DNA of 64,000 bases, from the NCBI RefSeq assembly GCF_030269905.1, contig NZ_BSVC01000004.1:310001-374000 (forward strand). Direction: 5' to 3'. This document shows positions 1-7,784 of this stretch, piece by piece (position 1 is the first letter of the stretch; each line of letters begins with the position of its first letter). The translations under genes were made by a program, and so were the position numbers. Source of the DNA: Pelosinus sp. IPA-1. Its GTDB lineage: Bacteria > Bacillota > Negativicutes > DSM-13327. The notes beneath the pieces are model-generated. The model saw only the letters and a list, made by a program, of their open reading frames with translations. It had not been told where the DNA came from and did no database searches.

Positions 1-810
1 GTACAAGACGAGCAAACGAACGCTTTTGCTGCAGGGTTAATAAAGATGTTAAAACCACAGTTTGTCTTAATGGCAAAAGATCAGATACGCTCTTACGTTG
101 AAAAAGGTAGCACAGAGACTCAACCGAAGAATAATCAACCCAAAAATAAAAATGAATCCACACCTAATTTTTCAATTAATGACATCTATAAGAATAATGG
201 TGGCGGATCTGTTGATTTCAAAGGGATAGAGTACGTAAATAAAGATGGTAAGATAGCGATTGTAGGATTGAAATTATTTTATCCTAAACTGAATTCAGAT
301 GTTATTTTGGAACTTAAAATGAGGGAAATGGATGGTTATTGGCAAATAGCAGAAATAAACAATTTAAGTGCATTTATGCTCAAACTTGAAGAGTTGGAAA
401 AAAATAAGCTTGCTGAGCTGAATAAACCAATTATCAATGAAATGAACGCAGCAATAAAAATTGATAGCATTCAAATTGTTCCGGTTAATAACGGACCATA
501 TTCAAAAGCAGTTAGATTCCCTACAAATATTACATTTTTAAGTCCAAAAGATATAAAAGAAATCGGAATGCTAATTGAAGTTAAAAATCAGGAAGGAAAA
601 ATACTCTTTAAAAACATAATGCGATCAGCTGGTTCTACATATCCCGGAAAAGTAAGTACTATTAATTGGGGAAAAGAGATAAATCCTTTTATCAAATCTG
701 ATGCAGATTTGTTTAATACACCTGTAAATAAATTAACTGTACAAATACAACCGCAATTTCTAAAATTTGCAGATGGTTCAGAACTTAAATTAATAGATAC
801 GTTACAATAA
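1..810 (+). CDS. Hypothetical protein, 5' end outside window (possibly DUF2939-like)
   Basis: The frame is open from base 1, so the first in-frame ATG at 46 is probably internal and the gene starts upstream of the window. About 269 residues are visible. A first module ends near residue 130 with a conserved-looking YWQIAEI strand and a lysine/glutamate-rich helix. A second module (about residues 150-265) is a beta-rich domain containing the pair KFADGSELKL near the C-terminus. The first module resembles DUF2939 in layout (short helices, then strands ending in a W-x-I/V-x-x-I motif), but this is a weak visual match. The residues before 46 give no signal peptide or membrane segment. It ends about 60 bp before a GACACAGC-type hairpin that probably terminates it. 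Function unknown. Confidence 0.6.
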   Translation, partial: VQDEQTNAFAAGLIKMLKPQFVLMAKDQIRSYVEKGSTETQPKNNQPKNKNESTPNFSINDIYKNNGGGSVDFKGIEYVNKDGKIAIVGLKLFYPKLNSDVILELKMREMDGYWQIAEINNLSAFMLKLEELEKNKLAELNKPIINEMNAAIKIDSIQIVPVNNGPYSKAVRFPTNITFLSPKDIKEIGMLIEVKNQEGKILFKNIMRSAGSTYPGKVSTINWGKEINPFIKSDADLFNTPVNKLTVQIQPQFLKFADGSELKLIDTLQ

Positions 811-868
811 CTTGTTCTTTGAGTGAAGATTGTATTTTGTAATCGACTGACATTTATATTAGATAGAA

Positions 869-908
869 AAGACACAGCCCTGTTCCACTAATGGATGGGC
901 TGTGTCTT
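869..908. terminator. GACACAGC-family hairpin, copy 1
   Basis: Arms AAGACACAGCCC and GGGCTGTGTCTT enclose a loop with an inner CCACTAATGG mini-stem, followed by a T-rich run. It lies between two convergent genes and can terminate both. This is the first of nine copies of the family in the window (see findings). Confidence 0.8.
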
Positions 909-957
909 CTTTTTACTAAAGATTGCTTGTTTGAGTGAGTCAGAAAACCTATAGTAA

Positions 958-1788
958 TTACGCTTCTATTTTTCTAGCGATTATACTATGTATCGCATGC
1001 TGGTGGGGTATACCTGCGGAGTTGCAGTCTATAATTTGTTCTTCACACCGAAGTATCTCCCAATCGTGGTAATACCTAGCCAAATCACCAGATAGATAGA
1101 AAAACTCGTCTTTTTCCCAATCAGGGGCAACCTTGATAAACGGCTTTTCAACAAAGATAAAATGTGCGTTAAGTCCACCAACGCATGTATGCCGTTTATA
1201 TTTTTCAAAATGATTTTGCCGTTGATCCAGTGGTAAAAATTGAAGTGAACCATGAGAATAAATTACGTCATAAGAAGCTTTGAATTCGTATCCGATCATA
1301 TCGGTATGAAGAATATTAACTTCATAGCCTGACAAATGACTATACTGCTTGATTTTTTCTATGCCAGGAGTTGAGATTTCCAACGCATCTACCTGATAGC
1401 CGCATTGGGCAAAATAGATAGCATCTCGCCCCTCTCCACTACCAATATCTAATAAACGTTTGTTGGCCTTATCTTGCATGATTTCTGCAATTTGCTCTGC
1501 AAGCAAAGAATGCTGTAGTCCCCAATAAAATTCTTCTTTTTTATATTCTCCATCATACGGGCTTGTTTTTTCCATTATACTACCTCCTGTAAGCAAACGA
1601 TCAATTGACACCCCTAGCGTCTTTGCTAAGATCGGCAGCAATGAGATATCTGGCAAAGCATTACCTTTTTCCCATTTAGAAACCGCTTGCGGGGTGACAT
1701 TCAAAATAAAGCTGATTTGTTCTTGAGTATATTCTCTTCCTTTTCGCAGCAGTGCAATACGTCGCCCAATCTCGTTATCGTTAATCAT
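958..1788 (-). CDS. XRE-family regulator fused to SAM-dependent methyltransferase
   Basis: Residues 1-68 form a Cro/C1-type helix-turn-helix (TQEQISFILNVTPQAVSKWEKG, shown here as the TQEQ...VSKWEKG core). Residues 75-276 form a class I methyltransferase of the TehB/methyltransf_11 kind, with the SAM-binding motif LLDIGSGEGRDA and the post-motif acidic turn LEIS. The combination is a known architecture in Firmicutes, in which the DNA-binding module may autoregulate the gene. The methyl acceptor cannot be predicted. TehB relatives methylate tellurite or other metalloids, but many members act on small metabolites. A perfect 12-bp palindrome lies 24-35 bases upstream of the start codon and is a candidate autoregulatory operator. 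Both domains look complete, with no lost motif. Confidence 0.85.
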   Translation of the reverse strand: MINDNEIGRRIALLRKGREYTQEQISFILNVTPQAVSKWEKGNALPDISLLPILAKTLGVSIDRLLTGGSIMEKTSPYDGEYKKEEFYWGLQHSLLAEQIAEIMQDKANKRLLDIGSGEGRDAIYFAQCGYQVDALEISTPGIEKIKQYSHLSGYEVNILHTDMIGYEFKASYDVIYSHGSLQFLPLDQRQNHFEKYKRHTCVGGLNAHFIFVEKPFIKVAPDWEKDEFFYLSGDLARYYHDWEILRCEEQIIDCNSAGIPHQHAIHSIIARKIEA

Positions 1789-1811
1789 GATTTATCTTCC
1801 TCTTCAATAAT

Positions 1812-1823
1812 ATCAGTACTGAT
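1812..1823. promoter_or_regulatory. Palindromic candidate operator upstream of XRE-methyltransferase
   Basis: The sequence ATCAGTACTGAT is a perfect 12-bp palindrome, followed at once by the partial repeat GATGATATCAT. It sits just upstream of the XRE-methyltransferase start, where an autoregulator would be expected to bind. No footprint data; inference from position and symmetry. Confidence 0.4.
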
Positions 1824-2000
1824 GATATCATTGTATCTTGGACAGATATCAAAGTCTACCGAAGTGTAGTTGCAGACACCCGAAGGAGACTCAACTACTG
1901 GTTGAATTCTTACGTAGGCTAACAAATCTTCTTAAAACAAAAAATCACCCCCTGCAGTAACCATATTTTGCAACGAAATGCAAAAATATGAGTAAATAAA

Positions 2001-2041
2001 AAAGACACAGCCTTGCTCCACTAATGGATAGGCTGCGTTTT
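2001..2041. terminator. GACACAGC-family hairpin, copy 2
   Basis: AAAGACACAGCC pairs with GGCTGCGTTTTT, one arm position having changed from TGTGTC to TGCGTT. It stands in the 455-bp gap between the XRE-methyltransferase and the aldo/keto reductase. A separate inverted repeat (ATATTTTGCA/TGCAAAAATAT) occurs at about 1963-1990. No gene is visible in this gap. Confidence 0.7.
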
Positions 2042-2058
2042 TCTCATTATTTTATCAC

Positions 2059-2100
2059 CGTTACCAATGTTACGGTTCTCCATATAGGGGCAAACGGCAA
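2059..2100. repeat. GATACGGTTCT repeat, copy 1 (diverged)
   Basis: The text GTTACCAATGTTACGGTTCTCC followed by CAAACGGCAA matches the family at 46.2, 49.46 and 50.3 kb, and it follows a GACACAGC hairpin just as at 46.2 and 49.4 kb. The short stem GATACG/CGTATC of the better copies is broken here. Noncoding; role unknown. Confidence 0.55.
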
Positions 2101-2244
2101 TTTTATTATACATCGCTTAGTTTTGAGACAGTTTCTCGCCTCCTTGGTTTCCTTGCTTCTCGACTAAATGGAGCTATCCCCTATTTCTGCGTGAGACCTA
2201 CTAAGTTTGACTCCCCAAAAGATTCTGCCCTAGTTTATAAATAT

Positions 2245-3090
2245 TTAAAACTCTTCGTATGTCCTCGGGTCTTGATTATAAGTGCGTCCTGTTTCCGTGG
2301 TAAATCCGGAAATGACGATCATTTCTTCTTCTGTCAATTGAAAATCAAAAATATCTAAATTATCACGCTGATGTTTTTGTGAAGATGCTTTTGGAATCGG
2401 AATTGCTCCAGACTGTATATGCCAACGCAAAATCACTTGAGAGGTAGATTTTCGATACGCTTTGGCAATGTCAACAATTTTTTCATTTTCCAATACACTA
2501 TTACCCTGCCCTAAAGGGCTCCAGGATTGTGTTACAATGCCATGTTCCGTATGCCAACGGCGCTGTTCTTCCTGATTAAAATAAGGGTAAAGCTCAATTT
2601 GGTTGATACTAGGCTTTACATCGGTTTCTTTTATTAATCGGTCAATATGCTCCGGTAAAAAGTTGCAAACACCGATGGAGCGGATTAACCCTTGCTTTTT
2701 AGCCTCTATTAAAGCCTGCCAGGCCTCAACATACAAGTTCACTCTGGGATTTGGCCAGTGAATCAAATATAGATCGTAATATTCCACCCCCCCTCTATAG
2801 AGTGACTCTTGAATCGTTTGTATCGCTTCCTGGTAAGCATGATGGCGTCCCGGCAGCTTGGAGCAAATCAATAGTTCTTCTCTTGGTATTGAACTTCGAC
2901 GAACAGCTTCACCTACCGCTCCCTCATTTTCGTAGTTAAATGCAGTATCAAGCAACCGATAGCCTATGTCAATTGCATTTTTAATCGCATTCACTCCATC
3001 TGCGCCATTTAACTTATAAGTTCCAAAGCCAATGGCAGGGACTTCAAGACCATCGTTTAGCAATACTTTTGAAACTGTTTTATCCATCAT
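2245..3090 (-). CDS. Aldo/keto reductase
   Basis: A full-length (281 aa) NADPH-dependent aldo/keto reductase of the AKR5-like group (2,5-diketo-gluconate reductase/methylglyoxal reductase type), reducing small aldehydes or ketones in the cytoplasm. The catalytic tetrad is intact: Asp48, Tyr53 (in DTAFNYENE), Lys78 (CSKLPG) and His111 (YLIHWPNP). The C-terminal cofactor loop IPIPKASSQKHQRDNL carries the K-x-S and R residues that bind the NADP 2'-phosphate. AAGGAGTG lies 7 bases before the first of two adjacent ATGs. It is followed at higher coordinates by an old-yellow-enzyme gene on the same strand, and the two may be cotranscribed since only about 90 bases separate them. Substrate not predictable. 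Confidence 0.92.
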   Translation of the reverse strand: MMDKTVSKVLLNDGLEVPAIGFGTYKLNGADGVNAIKNAIDIGYRLLDTAFNYENEGAVGEAVRRSSIPREELLICSKLPGRHHAYQEAIQTIQESLYRGGVEYYDLYLIHWPNPRVNLYVEAWQALIEAKKQGLIRSIGVCNFLPEHIDRLIKETDVKPSINQIELYPYFNQEEQRRWHTEHGIVTQSWSPLGQGNSVLENEKIVDIAKAYRKSTSQVILRWHIQSGAIPIPKASSQKHQRDNLDIFDFQLTEEEMIVISGFTTETGRTYNQDPRTYEEF

Positions 3091-3178
3091 GCAGACACTC
3101 CTTTTTATGACAATTTTAATTTTCTATTGGCAACCCTGGATGCTGAACCCAAAAATGTCCATGGCATTTTGCAGAATA

Positions 3179-4195
3179 TTATTTGAAAGCACCCTTATAT
3201 TGTTCTGGATAATCAATATCTAAGTTTCTAATTTTTGCTTCATTTAGCACAAAGTATGGATTTCTTAAAAGTTCCCTACCAACTGCAACCAAATCTGCTC
3301 TGTCATTTGATATTATTTCTTCAGCCATGTTAACATCTGTAATTAATCCAACAGCTATTGTAGGAATGTTACATTTTTCTTTAATTGTACTTGAAAAATT
3401 CACTTGGTATCCTGGATATGCATTAATTTCTGCTGGAATTAATCCTCCAGTACTTACATGCACTATATCTATATATTCTTTAATTTCGTTTATGATTTCA
3501 ATCATATCATTTAATGTTATTCCGCCATCTTTATAATCATAAGCTGATACTCTAAGCAAAATTGCTTTTTCTTTTGACCATACTTCCTCTACAGCTTGTA
3601 ATATTTCTTTAAGAAATCTGGTTCTATTTTTTATATCTCCACCGTATTCATCTTCTCTTAAATTTGATAATGGTGATAGAAATTGATGTATCAAATAACC
3701 ATGGGCTCCATGTATTTCTATAGCATCAAATCCCGCTTTATCTGCTCTTTTAGCTGCTTCTTTAAAGTTTAATACAATTTCTTTAATATCATCTTTAGTT
3801 AATTCCTTAGGTAATGTACTTTTTTCATCAAATTTAACTGAACTTGGAGCTACAGCTTGGCTAGCTGTTCCTGTATATTTTCTTCCACCATGATTTAATT
3901 GTATTGCAATTTTAGAACCATGCTTTTTAACACCACCAACAATTTTTTTTAGTCCGTCTATATGCTTATCATCCCAAATCCCTAAATCATTGTCTGTTAT
4001 CCTTCCATTTTCAACTACTCCTGTAGATTCAATTATTATAAGACCTACTTCTCCAATAGCTCTTGTAACATAATGGGTGTAGTGAAAATCATTTACTATG
4101 CCAGTCTCGTCGGAAGAATACATGCACATTGGTGGCATAACTATTCTGTTCTTTAAGTTTAAATTTTTTAAAACGTAATTTTTAAAAGTATTCAT
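3179..4195 (-). CDS. namA: NADH:flavin oxidoreductase, YqjM/NamA-type old yellow enzyme
   Basis: An FMN-binding TIM-barrel ene-reductase of 338 aa, the normal length for the YqjM/NamA subgroup, which reduces alpha,beta-unsaturated carbonyls and some nitro compounds using NAD(P)H. Visible signatures are the N-terminal MPPMCMYSSD with Cys24 and Tyr26 (the redox-tuning Cys and active-site Tyr of this subgroup), QLNHGGRKY around the FMN, the IHGAHGYLIHQFLSP / NLREDEYGG block, and a C-terminal VGREL phosphate-binding loop. AGGAGAG precedes the ATG at a good distance. Third codon positions are strikingly AT-rich, more Clostridium-like than the aldo/keto reductase next door, which hints at separate acquisition. 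Confidence 0.93.
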   Translation of the reverse strand: MNTFKNYVLKNLNLKNRIVMPPMCMYSSDETGIVNDFHYTHYVTRAIGEVGLIIIESTGVVENGRITDNDLGIWDDKHIDGLKKIVGGVKKHGSKIAIQLNHGGRKYTGTASQAVAPSSVKFDEKSTLPKELTKDDIKEIVLNFKEAAKRADKAGFDAIEIHGAHGYLIHQFLSPLSNLREDEYGGDIKNRTRFLKEILQAVEEVWSKEKAILLRVSAYDYKDGGITLNDMIEIINEIKEYIDIVHVSTGGLIPAEINAYPGYQVNFSSTIKEKCNIPTIAVGLITDVNMAEEIISNDRADLVAVGRELLRNPYFVLNEAKIRNLDIDYPEQYKGAFK

Positions 4196-4349
4196 AATTA
4201 TACTCTCCTCTTTTATTTAAATTTGCTTTGCTTATTGCCATTATATTATTCATACTATACTTTGGGAAGTAGTGATATTTTTTTCATATAATTTCAAGAA
4301 AGTAAGTATTGTGTAAAATCAATGGTTAAACGGAGTTTAACGACTCAAG

Positions 4350-4640
4350 GTCGAGTAGAGGTAGACCTCTCGGTCTAACCCTCCTCACGGAACCGGACGT
4401 GCCCTATTAAGGCATCCGGCTCTTCATAATAGCATTCACCTACGTTTAGCCATATATATCGACATAGATTCTTGCCCTAGCAAGCGGGAAACGTTTCTCA
4501 GTCTTTGTAAACCCTTCCGAGGTCAAACCCTTCTTCTTTCAAATTAAACACCGTTGATAAGATTCTTTTTGCCATTAACAATGATACTTTTTTCGAATTA
4601 AAAGTCCAGTGCGTACCTGTCATTTTAGCCTCAATCTAAC
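4350..4640 (-). mobile_element. 3' end of a group II intron (domains IV remnant, V and VI), ORF lost
   Basis: On the minus strand, 4393-4425 reads as a 33-nt domain V hairpin starting GAGCCGGATGCC and ending GGGCACGTCCGGTTC, with the AGC catalytic triad in the 5' arm and the ACGT bulge region in the 3' arm. It continues into a domain VI-like stem (GTTAGACC-GAGA-GGTCTACC) and ends CTACTCGAC, which puts the branch-point A seven bases from the 3' end, as in well-studied group II introns. The 4430-4640 part has the text usually found between the maturase stop and domain V. No reverse-transcriptase frame survives, so the element is a 5'-truncated fossil. The intron 3' boundary would be at about 4350. 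Confidence 0.75.
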
Positions 4641-4671
4641 CTTAATATTGTTTTATAAGGCAATCGGACAA

Positions 4672-4760
4672 AGGTCAGTATCGGTTGTGTATGCTTGTGG
4701 GTAGTTGAAAGATTGCATATAGGTAGGTATTGGCTGTAGCGTAGATCATTGCGGGCTGGG
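4672..4760. repeat. CDI-cassette junction text (repeat shared with 9.22 and 30.35 kb)
   Basis: The text AAAGGTCAGTATCGGTTGTGTA recurs at about 9227, and a diverged form occurs at 30.36 kb, where it is joined to an orphan toxin fragment. Here no toxin frame remains next to it. It probably marks the position of a lost cassette. Evidence is sequence similarity by eye only. Confidence 0.45.
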
Positions 4761-4782
4761 TTTAGGTTTAAGGGCAAAAAAA

Positions 4783-4819
4783 GCGAGGTCAGTGGATTTT
4801 TTACGTCCACTGACCTCGA
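4783..4819 (-). terminator. GAGGTCAG hairpin, copy 1 (terminator of the 4.9-kb gene)
   Basis: GAGGTCAGTGGA pairs perfectly with TCCACTGACCTC around a TTTTTACG loop. On the minus strand it is followed by GCTTTTTTT, a classic intrinsic terminator for the immunity-like gene to its right. The 40 bases after it carry a CCCCGTCCCCCTGGC repeat also seen near 48.64 kb. Confidence 0.85.
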
Positions 4820-4908
4820 TTCATTTGATCATCTGCGCTGTCTTAGACTAGGAGCGTGTCAACAACCCCGTCCCCCTGGCTTGTCTCCCTGGCACCTACC
4901 TACATTTT

Positions 4909-5238
4909 CTAATCGTCCGTAGAATAAATCATTATAGGTGCTGTAATATTTATTTCATCTCCAGAGCTAAGTACAATATTTACTTTTAATAAATCTCCTT
5001 CAACCTCTTCTATATCTAATGAAATAACATTAATCCCCGGTCCCCATGGTTCCTTTCGATTAACTTCTACGTATACCACATTTTCGAATTTCAACAATGC
5101 GTTATATCGCCCTTTATCATCCATAATTATAGGCAGTTCAACAGTTCCGTTATCATAATCACAAATAATCTTCGCTACGAATGCATCATGAAAATTGATA
5201 TTTTTAATTTCTTCTATTTCTTTTTTACTAAAATTCAT
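4909..5238 (-). CDS. Small hypothetical protein, immunity-like
   Basis: About 109 residues starting at an ATG preceded by AAAAGG at 11 bases; an upstream in-frame TTG at 5262 is possible but lacks a ribosome site. Helical start (FSKKEIEEIKNINFHDA), then a run of beta strands with no membrane segment or cysteine pair. The INFHDA segment followed by strands recalls small immunity proteins of the YxiG/Imm50-like kind, but that is only a visual resemblance. It lies at the 3' end of a minus-strand array of small genes of the same general type and has its own GAGGTCAG terminator. Probable cytoplasmic immunity protein for a lost toxin; not recognised with certainty. Confidence 0.6.
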   Translation of the reverse strand: MNFSKKEIEEIKNINFHDAFVAKIICDYDNGTVELPIIMDDKGRYNALLKFENVVYVEVNRKEPWGPGINVISLDIEEVEGDLLKVNIVLSSGDEINITAPIMIYSTDD

Positions 5239-5315
5239 ATTTATCATTACCTTTTCTATCAATCACATCGTCTTATATTTAAATCTACTTCATATGTAAC
5301 CACTAGTATATCAAC

Positions 5316-6098
5316 CTATACTTCACATTTTGTCATTTCGGCAATAAATTCAGGCAATAAATAGCAAGCCTTCGGAAAATATACTACTTCACTATTCTTC
5401 GTTATAATTTTCATGCGAAATATACTTTTTTCAACTTTATAAATTTCCTTGAAGCCTATAAAGCGCTCACCATTTTCATCTTTTATTTGTATTCCTTCAC
5501 TATTAATCATAACTGATACTTGTTTGTAAAATGGTGGTATAAAACAAATTATTGCAAGTATTGCAAAAAGCGCATAAGAAGCTACAATATGAAAATATAG
5601 TCCAACCCCAAAAACAGCAAATGTAATAAAGCCTAATACATTCGGCAAATATGGTGTCAATGCATATTTACCTACTGGATCATATGTAATGCACATCATT
5701 TCGTCATTAATTTGGGGAGTTATCGAAATTAGTTTTTTATCAAAATCCCATTTTGTAGATATATTTATTTGATTTAAATGAGTTTTAGCAAGTTTTACGA
5801 TTTCATCATCATCTAAACAGATTTTTCGTACGCAGTCAGAAGTATTTACATCTACAAATACTGTAGACGGAAAAACTAGGCTTCGATCATACCCACCTTC
5901 GATAAGTTCTATATGATTTAAAGATATCTCTTGATTCTCCTCTATGGTATATTTTAATTTATTCTGCTTAATAACGCCTTCTTTTCGATAACGTGCAAAC
6001 ATATCTCTCAACTCACGCAAAAGCAAATAAACAAAAAAACCGCCCTGCAAAACTTGAACCACAATAATAACTAGTACAATCTCTATTAACCAGTACAT
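5316..6098 (-). CDS. Membrane protein with PH-like C-terminal domain
   Basis: About 260 residues. The ATG at 6098 is chosen because GGAGGATTACTT precedes it; upstream in-frame codons to 6137 lack a ribosome site. One transmembrane helix at the N-terminus (about 3-27) is followed by a soluble stretch (30-160), two more hydrophobic helices (about 165-205), and a C-terminal beta-rich segment (SVMINSEGIQIKDENG ... FRMKIITKNSEVVYFPK) resembling a YcxB/PH-like domain. Membrane proteins of this plan occur among polymorphic-toxin immunity genes, and the neighbours are of that type. The specific function is unknown. The region just upstream, 6183-6342, is an almost exact repeat of one in the second immunity array. 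Confidence 0.7.
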   Translation of the reverse strand: MYWLIEIVLVIIVVQVLQGGFFVYLLLRELRDMFARYRKEGVIKQNKLKYTIEENQEISLNHIELIEGGYDRSLVFPSTVFVDVNTSDCVRKICLDDDEIVKLAKTHLNQINISTKWDFDKKLISITPQINDEMMCITYDPVGKYALTPYLPNVLGFITFAVFGVGLYFHIVASYALFAILAIICFIPPFYKQVSVMINSEGIQIKDENGERFIGFKEIYKVEKSIFRMKIITKNSEVVYFPKACYLLPEFIAEMTKCEV

Positions 6099-6182
6099 AA
6101 GTAATCCTCCACTCGAAAAAACGACATTTGAACTCATATTTGCTTGTTTCTCATTTGCACTAAAACTAAATGTATCCTTAAA

Positions 6183-6301
6183 GGGTTACACTTATCATAA
6201 TACAAAACTCCGATTGAAACCTCTACTTAAAGGTATAGCTAAGTATGGATATTTACTTTACAACTTAAATGATGATAAGTTTTATGTTTAGAATACAAAA
6301 A
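6183..6301. repeat. Long inter-cassette repeat, copy 1 (second copy at 29.85 kb)
   Basis: Together with the hairpin that follows it, about 160 bp here match 29848-30009 at nearly every base (for example CGATTGAAACCTCTACTTAA and GGTATAGCTAAGTATGGATA). It lies between the 3' end of one small gene and the promoter side of the next in both places, so it could carry the promoter for the downstream immunity gene as well as the upstream terminator. Confidence 0.85.
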
Positions 6302-6340
6302 AGAGAGGCCACCGGATTTTTACGTCCGGTGACCTCGCTC
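6302..6340 (-). terminator. GAGGTCAG hairpin, copy 2
   Basis: GAGGCCACCGGA/TCCGGTGACCTC with one non-pairing position; A-run on one side and T-run on the other, so it can work in either direction. It terminates the small gene at 6415. Confidence 0.8.
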
Positions 6341-6414
6341 TTTATTACATCTCCAAATCTTAGTCCAGACTTTTATTGGTATGGAACTTCCTTTATTAGA
6401 TAGACTTTAAAACC

Positions 6415-6636
6415 TTAATTAACCAGTCTGCTTAATATATCACGACATGCTTTATCCTCTGTTTGATACTTAACCAAATCAAACATTTTACCCCGTTCAC
6501 TATAATATACGATCCAGCTTTTACCATCAAACTCTAGGCAAACTTTCTGATCAATCTCTCCAACATTATCAAGATTATAGTAATAATCGGGTACCTTCTT
6601 TAATTGTAAAAGATTTCGCAATCCTTCTTTTTTCAT
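6415..6636 (-). CDS. Small immunity-like protein
   Basis: A 73-residue acidic/basic mixed protein with the core VCLEFDGKSWIVYYSERGK followed by a helix with AC (EDKACRDILSRL). The block (hydrophobic strand, G-x-x-W-x-VYYSERG, then a cysteine-containing helix) recurs in small proteins encoded beside bacterial polymorphic toxins, so an immunity role is likely. The assignment rests on memory of the motif, not a search. Its start is 3 bases from the adjacent TAA-rich gap, and the next gene (6640-6951) ends immediately upstream, suggesting one transcript. Confidence 0.65.
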   Translation of the reverse strand: MKKEGLRNLLQLKKVPDYYYNLDNVGEIDQKVCLEFDGKSWIVYYSERGKMFDLVKYQTEDKACRDILSRLVN

Positions 6637-6727
6637 TAATTAATAGTCTCCCATATTAAGCGGATTAGGAAGTTCGATTGAATGAGTAATTGAATCTGCC
6701 ATGCTTAACTTAACTATCCTGCATTGA

Positions 6728-6951
6728 TTATAGTTCCCCCCAAGTAATAAAACCTTCTTCCCAGTGCCTTTTATCAAGTTCGTACTGATCAACATAGAAG
6801 TTCTCAGGGTAGTTCTTAAATCCAGAAACTTTTTTATAGCCTTTTCCGCTTTTTCTTTAGAAGAGAAAATTCCTATTAGTTTTGTTTCATCAAAAATTCC
6901 CGATTTTGTTTCTATTTCATAGCTATGTTGTAACAAATAAACAATCGCCAT
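6728..6951 (-). pseudogene. DUF7336-type small protein, frameshifted in an A/T run
   Basis: Translation from the ATG at 6951 (AAGGAG 6 bases before it) gives the conserved DUF7336 start VYLLQHSYEIE...DETKLIGIFSSKEKAEKAIKK. After codon 39 the frame no longer matches the family, whereas one frame over the expected end is found: SGFKNYPENFYVDQYEL, then DKRHWEEGFITWGEL and stop at 6728. One missing A in the run at 6830-6835 (six bases, seven needed) explains it. Without correction the frame runs on to 6640 with an unrelated tail. Either a real recent mutation or a homopolymer sequencing error. It belongs to the immunity array. Confidence 0.8.
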
Positions 6952-7050
6952 ATTTATCTCCTTATAGCATATATAAGAACATTCCAATATTATTATTCAA
7001 TACTAGTTTCTCAATTTCTACAAAAAACCTTTTCTTCCTTTAATTATGCA

Positions 7051-7092
7051 AAAAGAGAGGTCAGCGGATTTTTACGTCCACTGACCTCGCTT
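7051..7092 (-). terminator. GAGGTCAG hairpin, copy 3
   Basis: GAGGTCAGCGGA pairs with TCCACTGACCTC (one G-T wobble). It lies about 55 bases after the 7146 gene and has flanking A and T runs. Confidence 0.85.
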
Positions 7093-7145
7093 TCATTTTG
7101 ATTTTTAGCCTTTACTTCTCACAAAATCTTGAGCCTAATATACCT

Positions 7146-7421
7146 TCATATTTTCTCACATTCAATAAACATTTCTTCATGCTCTAATATTCCTATTTCT
7201 TCAACTTTAAAATACCGAGAGTCATCAAGAACTACAGCAATGACCGGCTTACCATTTATATTACTTAAACAAGCAAATTTAATTTTAACCTTGTTATTTC
7301 CAAAATAAAGATAAATTGGTTTAAATTTAATAAAATTGAATTCTATATTTATATCAAGAGCAAGATACAATTGTTGTTTTTCTTTTATGGGATATACAAA
7401 ATTAACCTTCATTCTCTCCAT
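7146..7421 (-). CDS. Small hypothetical beta-rich protein
   Basis: 91 residues; AGAGG precedes the ATG by 7 bases. The protein alternates short beta strands (YLALDINIEFNFIKFKP, VKIKFACLS, VIAVVLDD) and ends in an acidic helix (EHEEMFIECEKI). No membrane segment and no recognised family. It is followed by its own GAGGTCAG hairpin and sits between other immunity-type genes, which is the only hint of function. Confidence 0.6.
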   Translation of the reverse strand: MERMKVNFVYPIKEKQQLYLALDINIEFNFIKFKPIYLYFGNNKVKIKFACLSNINGKPVIAVVLDDSRYFKVEEIGILEHEEMFIECEKI

Positions 7422-7454
7422 TAAAAAGCCTCTTTATATTACAGTCTTGTCGCT

Positions 7455-7757
7455 TTACTCATACATTTTCCCCATGTATAAAATGAGAGCACATCTTTTC
7501 CATGCATTAGTTTGACTCTCAACATCTCCGATCCCTGGTTTAGAATCCTCCGCCCACGCAATTGCAGCTTCTAAGAACCCTTCTATTGTATCATTTTGCC
7601 AACCATTAGCTCCGGCTCCATATGGTGAAGATGGACTAACTTTTTCCTTTTCTACCTCATCTATTCGGTCGTCCATTAATGCTTTAAGAAAAATCAGAAA
7701 GGTTGTTTCATCATACACTTGGTCGACTAATAAATGCGAATGAATGCTTTCGGACAT
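7455..7757 (-). CDS. DUF7660-type protein
   Basis: 100 residues with the full pattern of this family: an N-terminal Asp/Glu-rich helix (YDETTFLIFLKALMDDR), the central GANGWQNDTIEGFLEAA, then W-A-E and the C-terminal ALILYMGKMYE. Members often sit beside toxin/immunity genes and are thought to be immunity proteins; the molecular action is unknown. AGGAACCTC-type ribosome site before the ATG. Part of this gene and the two to its right exist as a decayed second copy at 26.88-27.32 kb. Confidence 0.8.
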   Translation of the reverse strand: MSESIHSHLLVDQVYDETTFLIFLKALMDDRIDEVEKEKVSPSSPYGAGANGWQNDTIEGFLEAAIAWAEDSKPGIGDVESQTNAWKRCALILYMGKMYE

Positions 7758-7784
7758 AGAGGTTCCTCCAATGTAATTCTTTTT

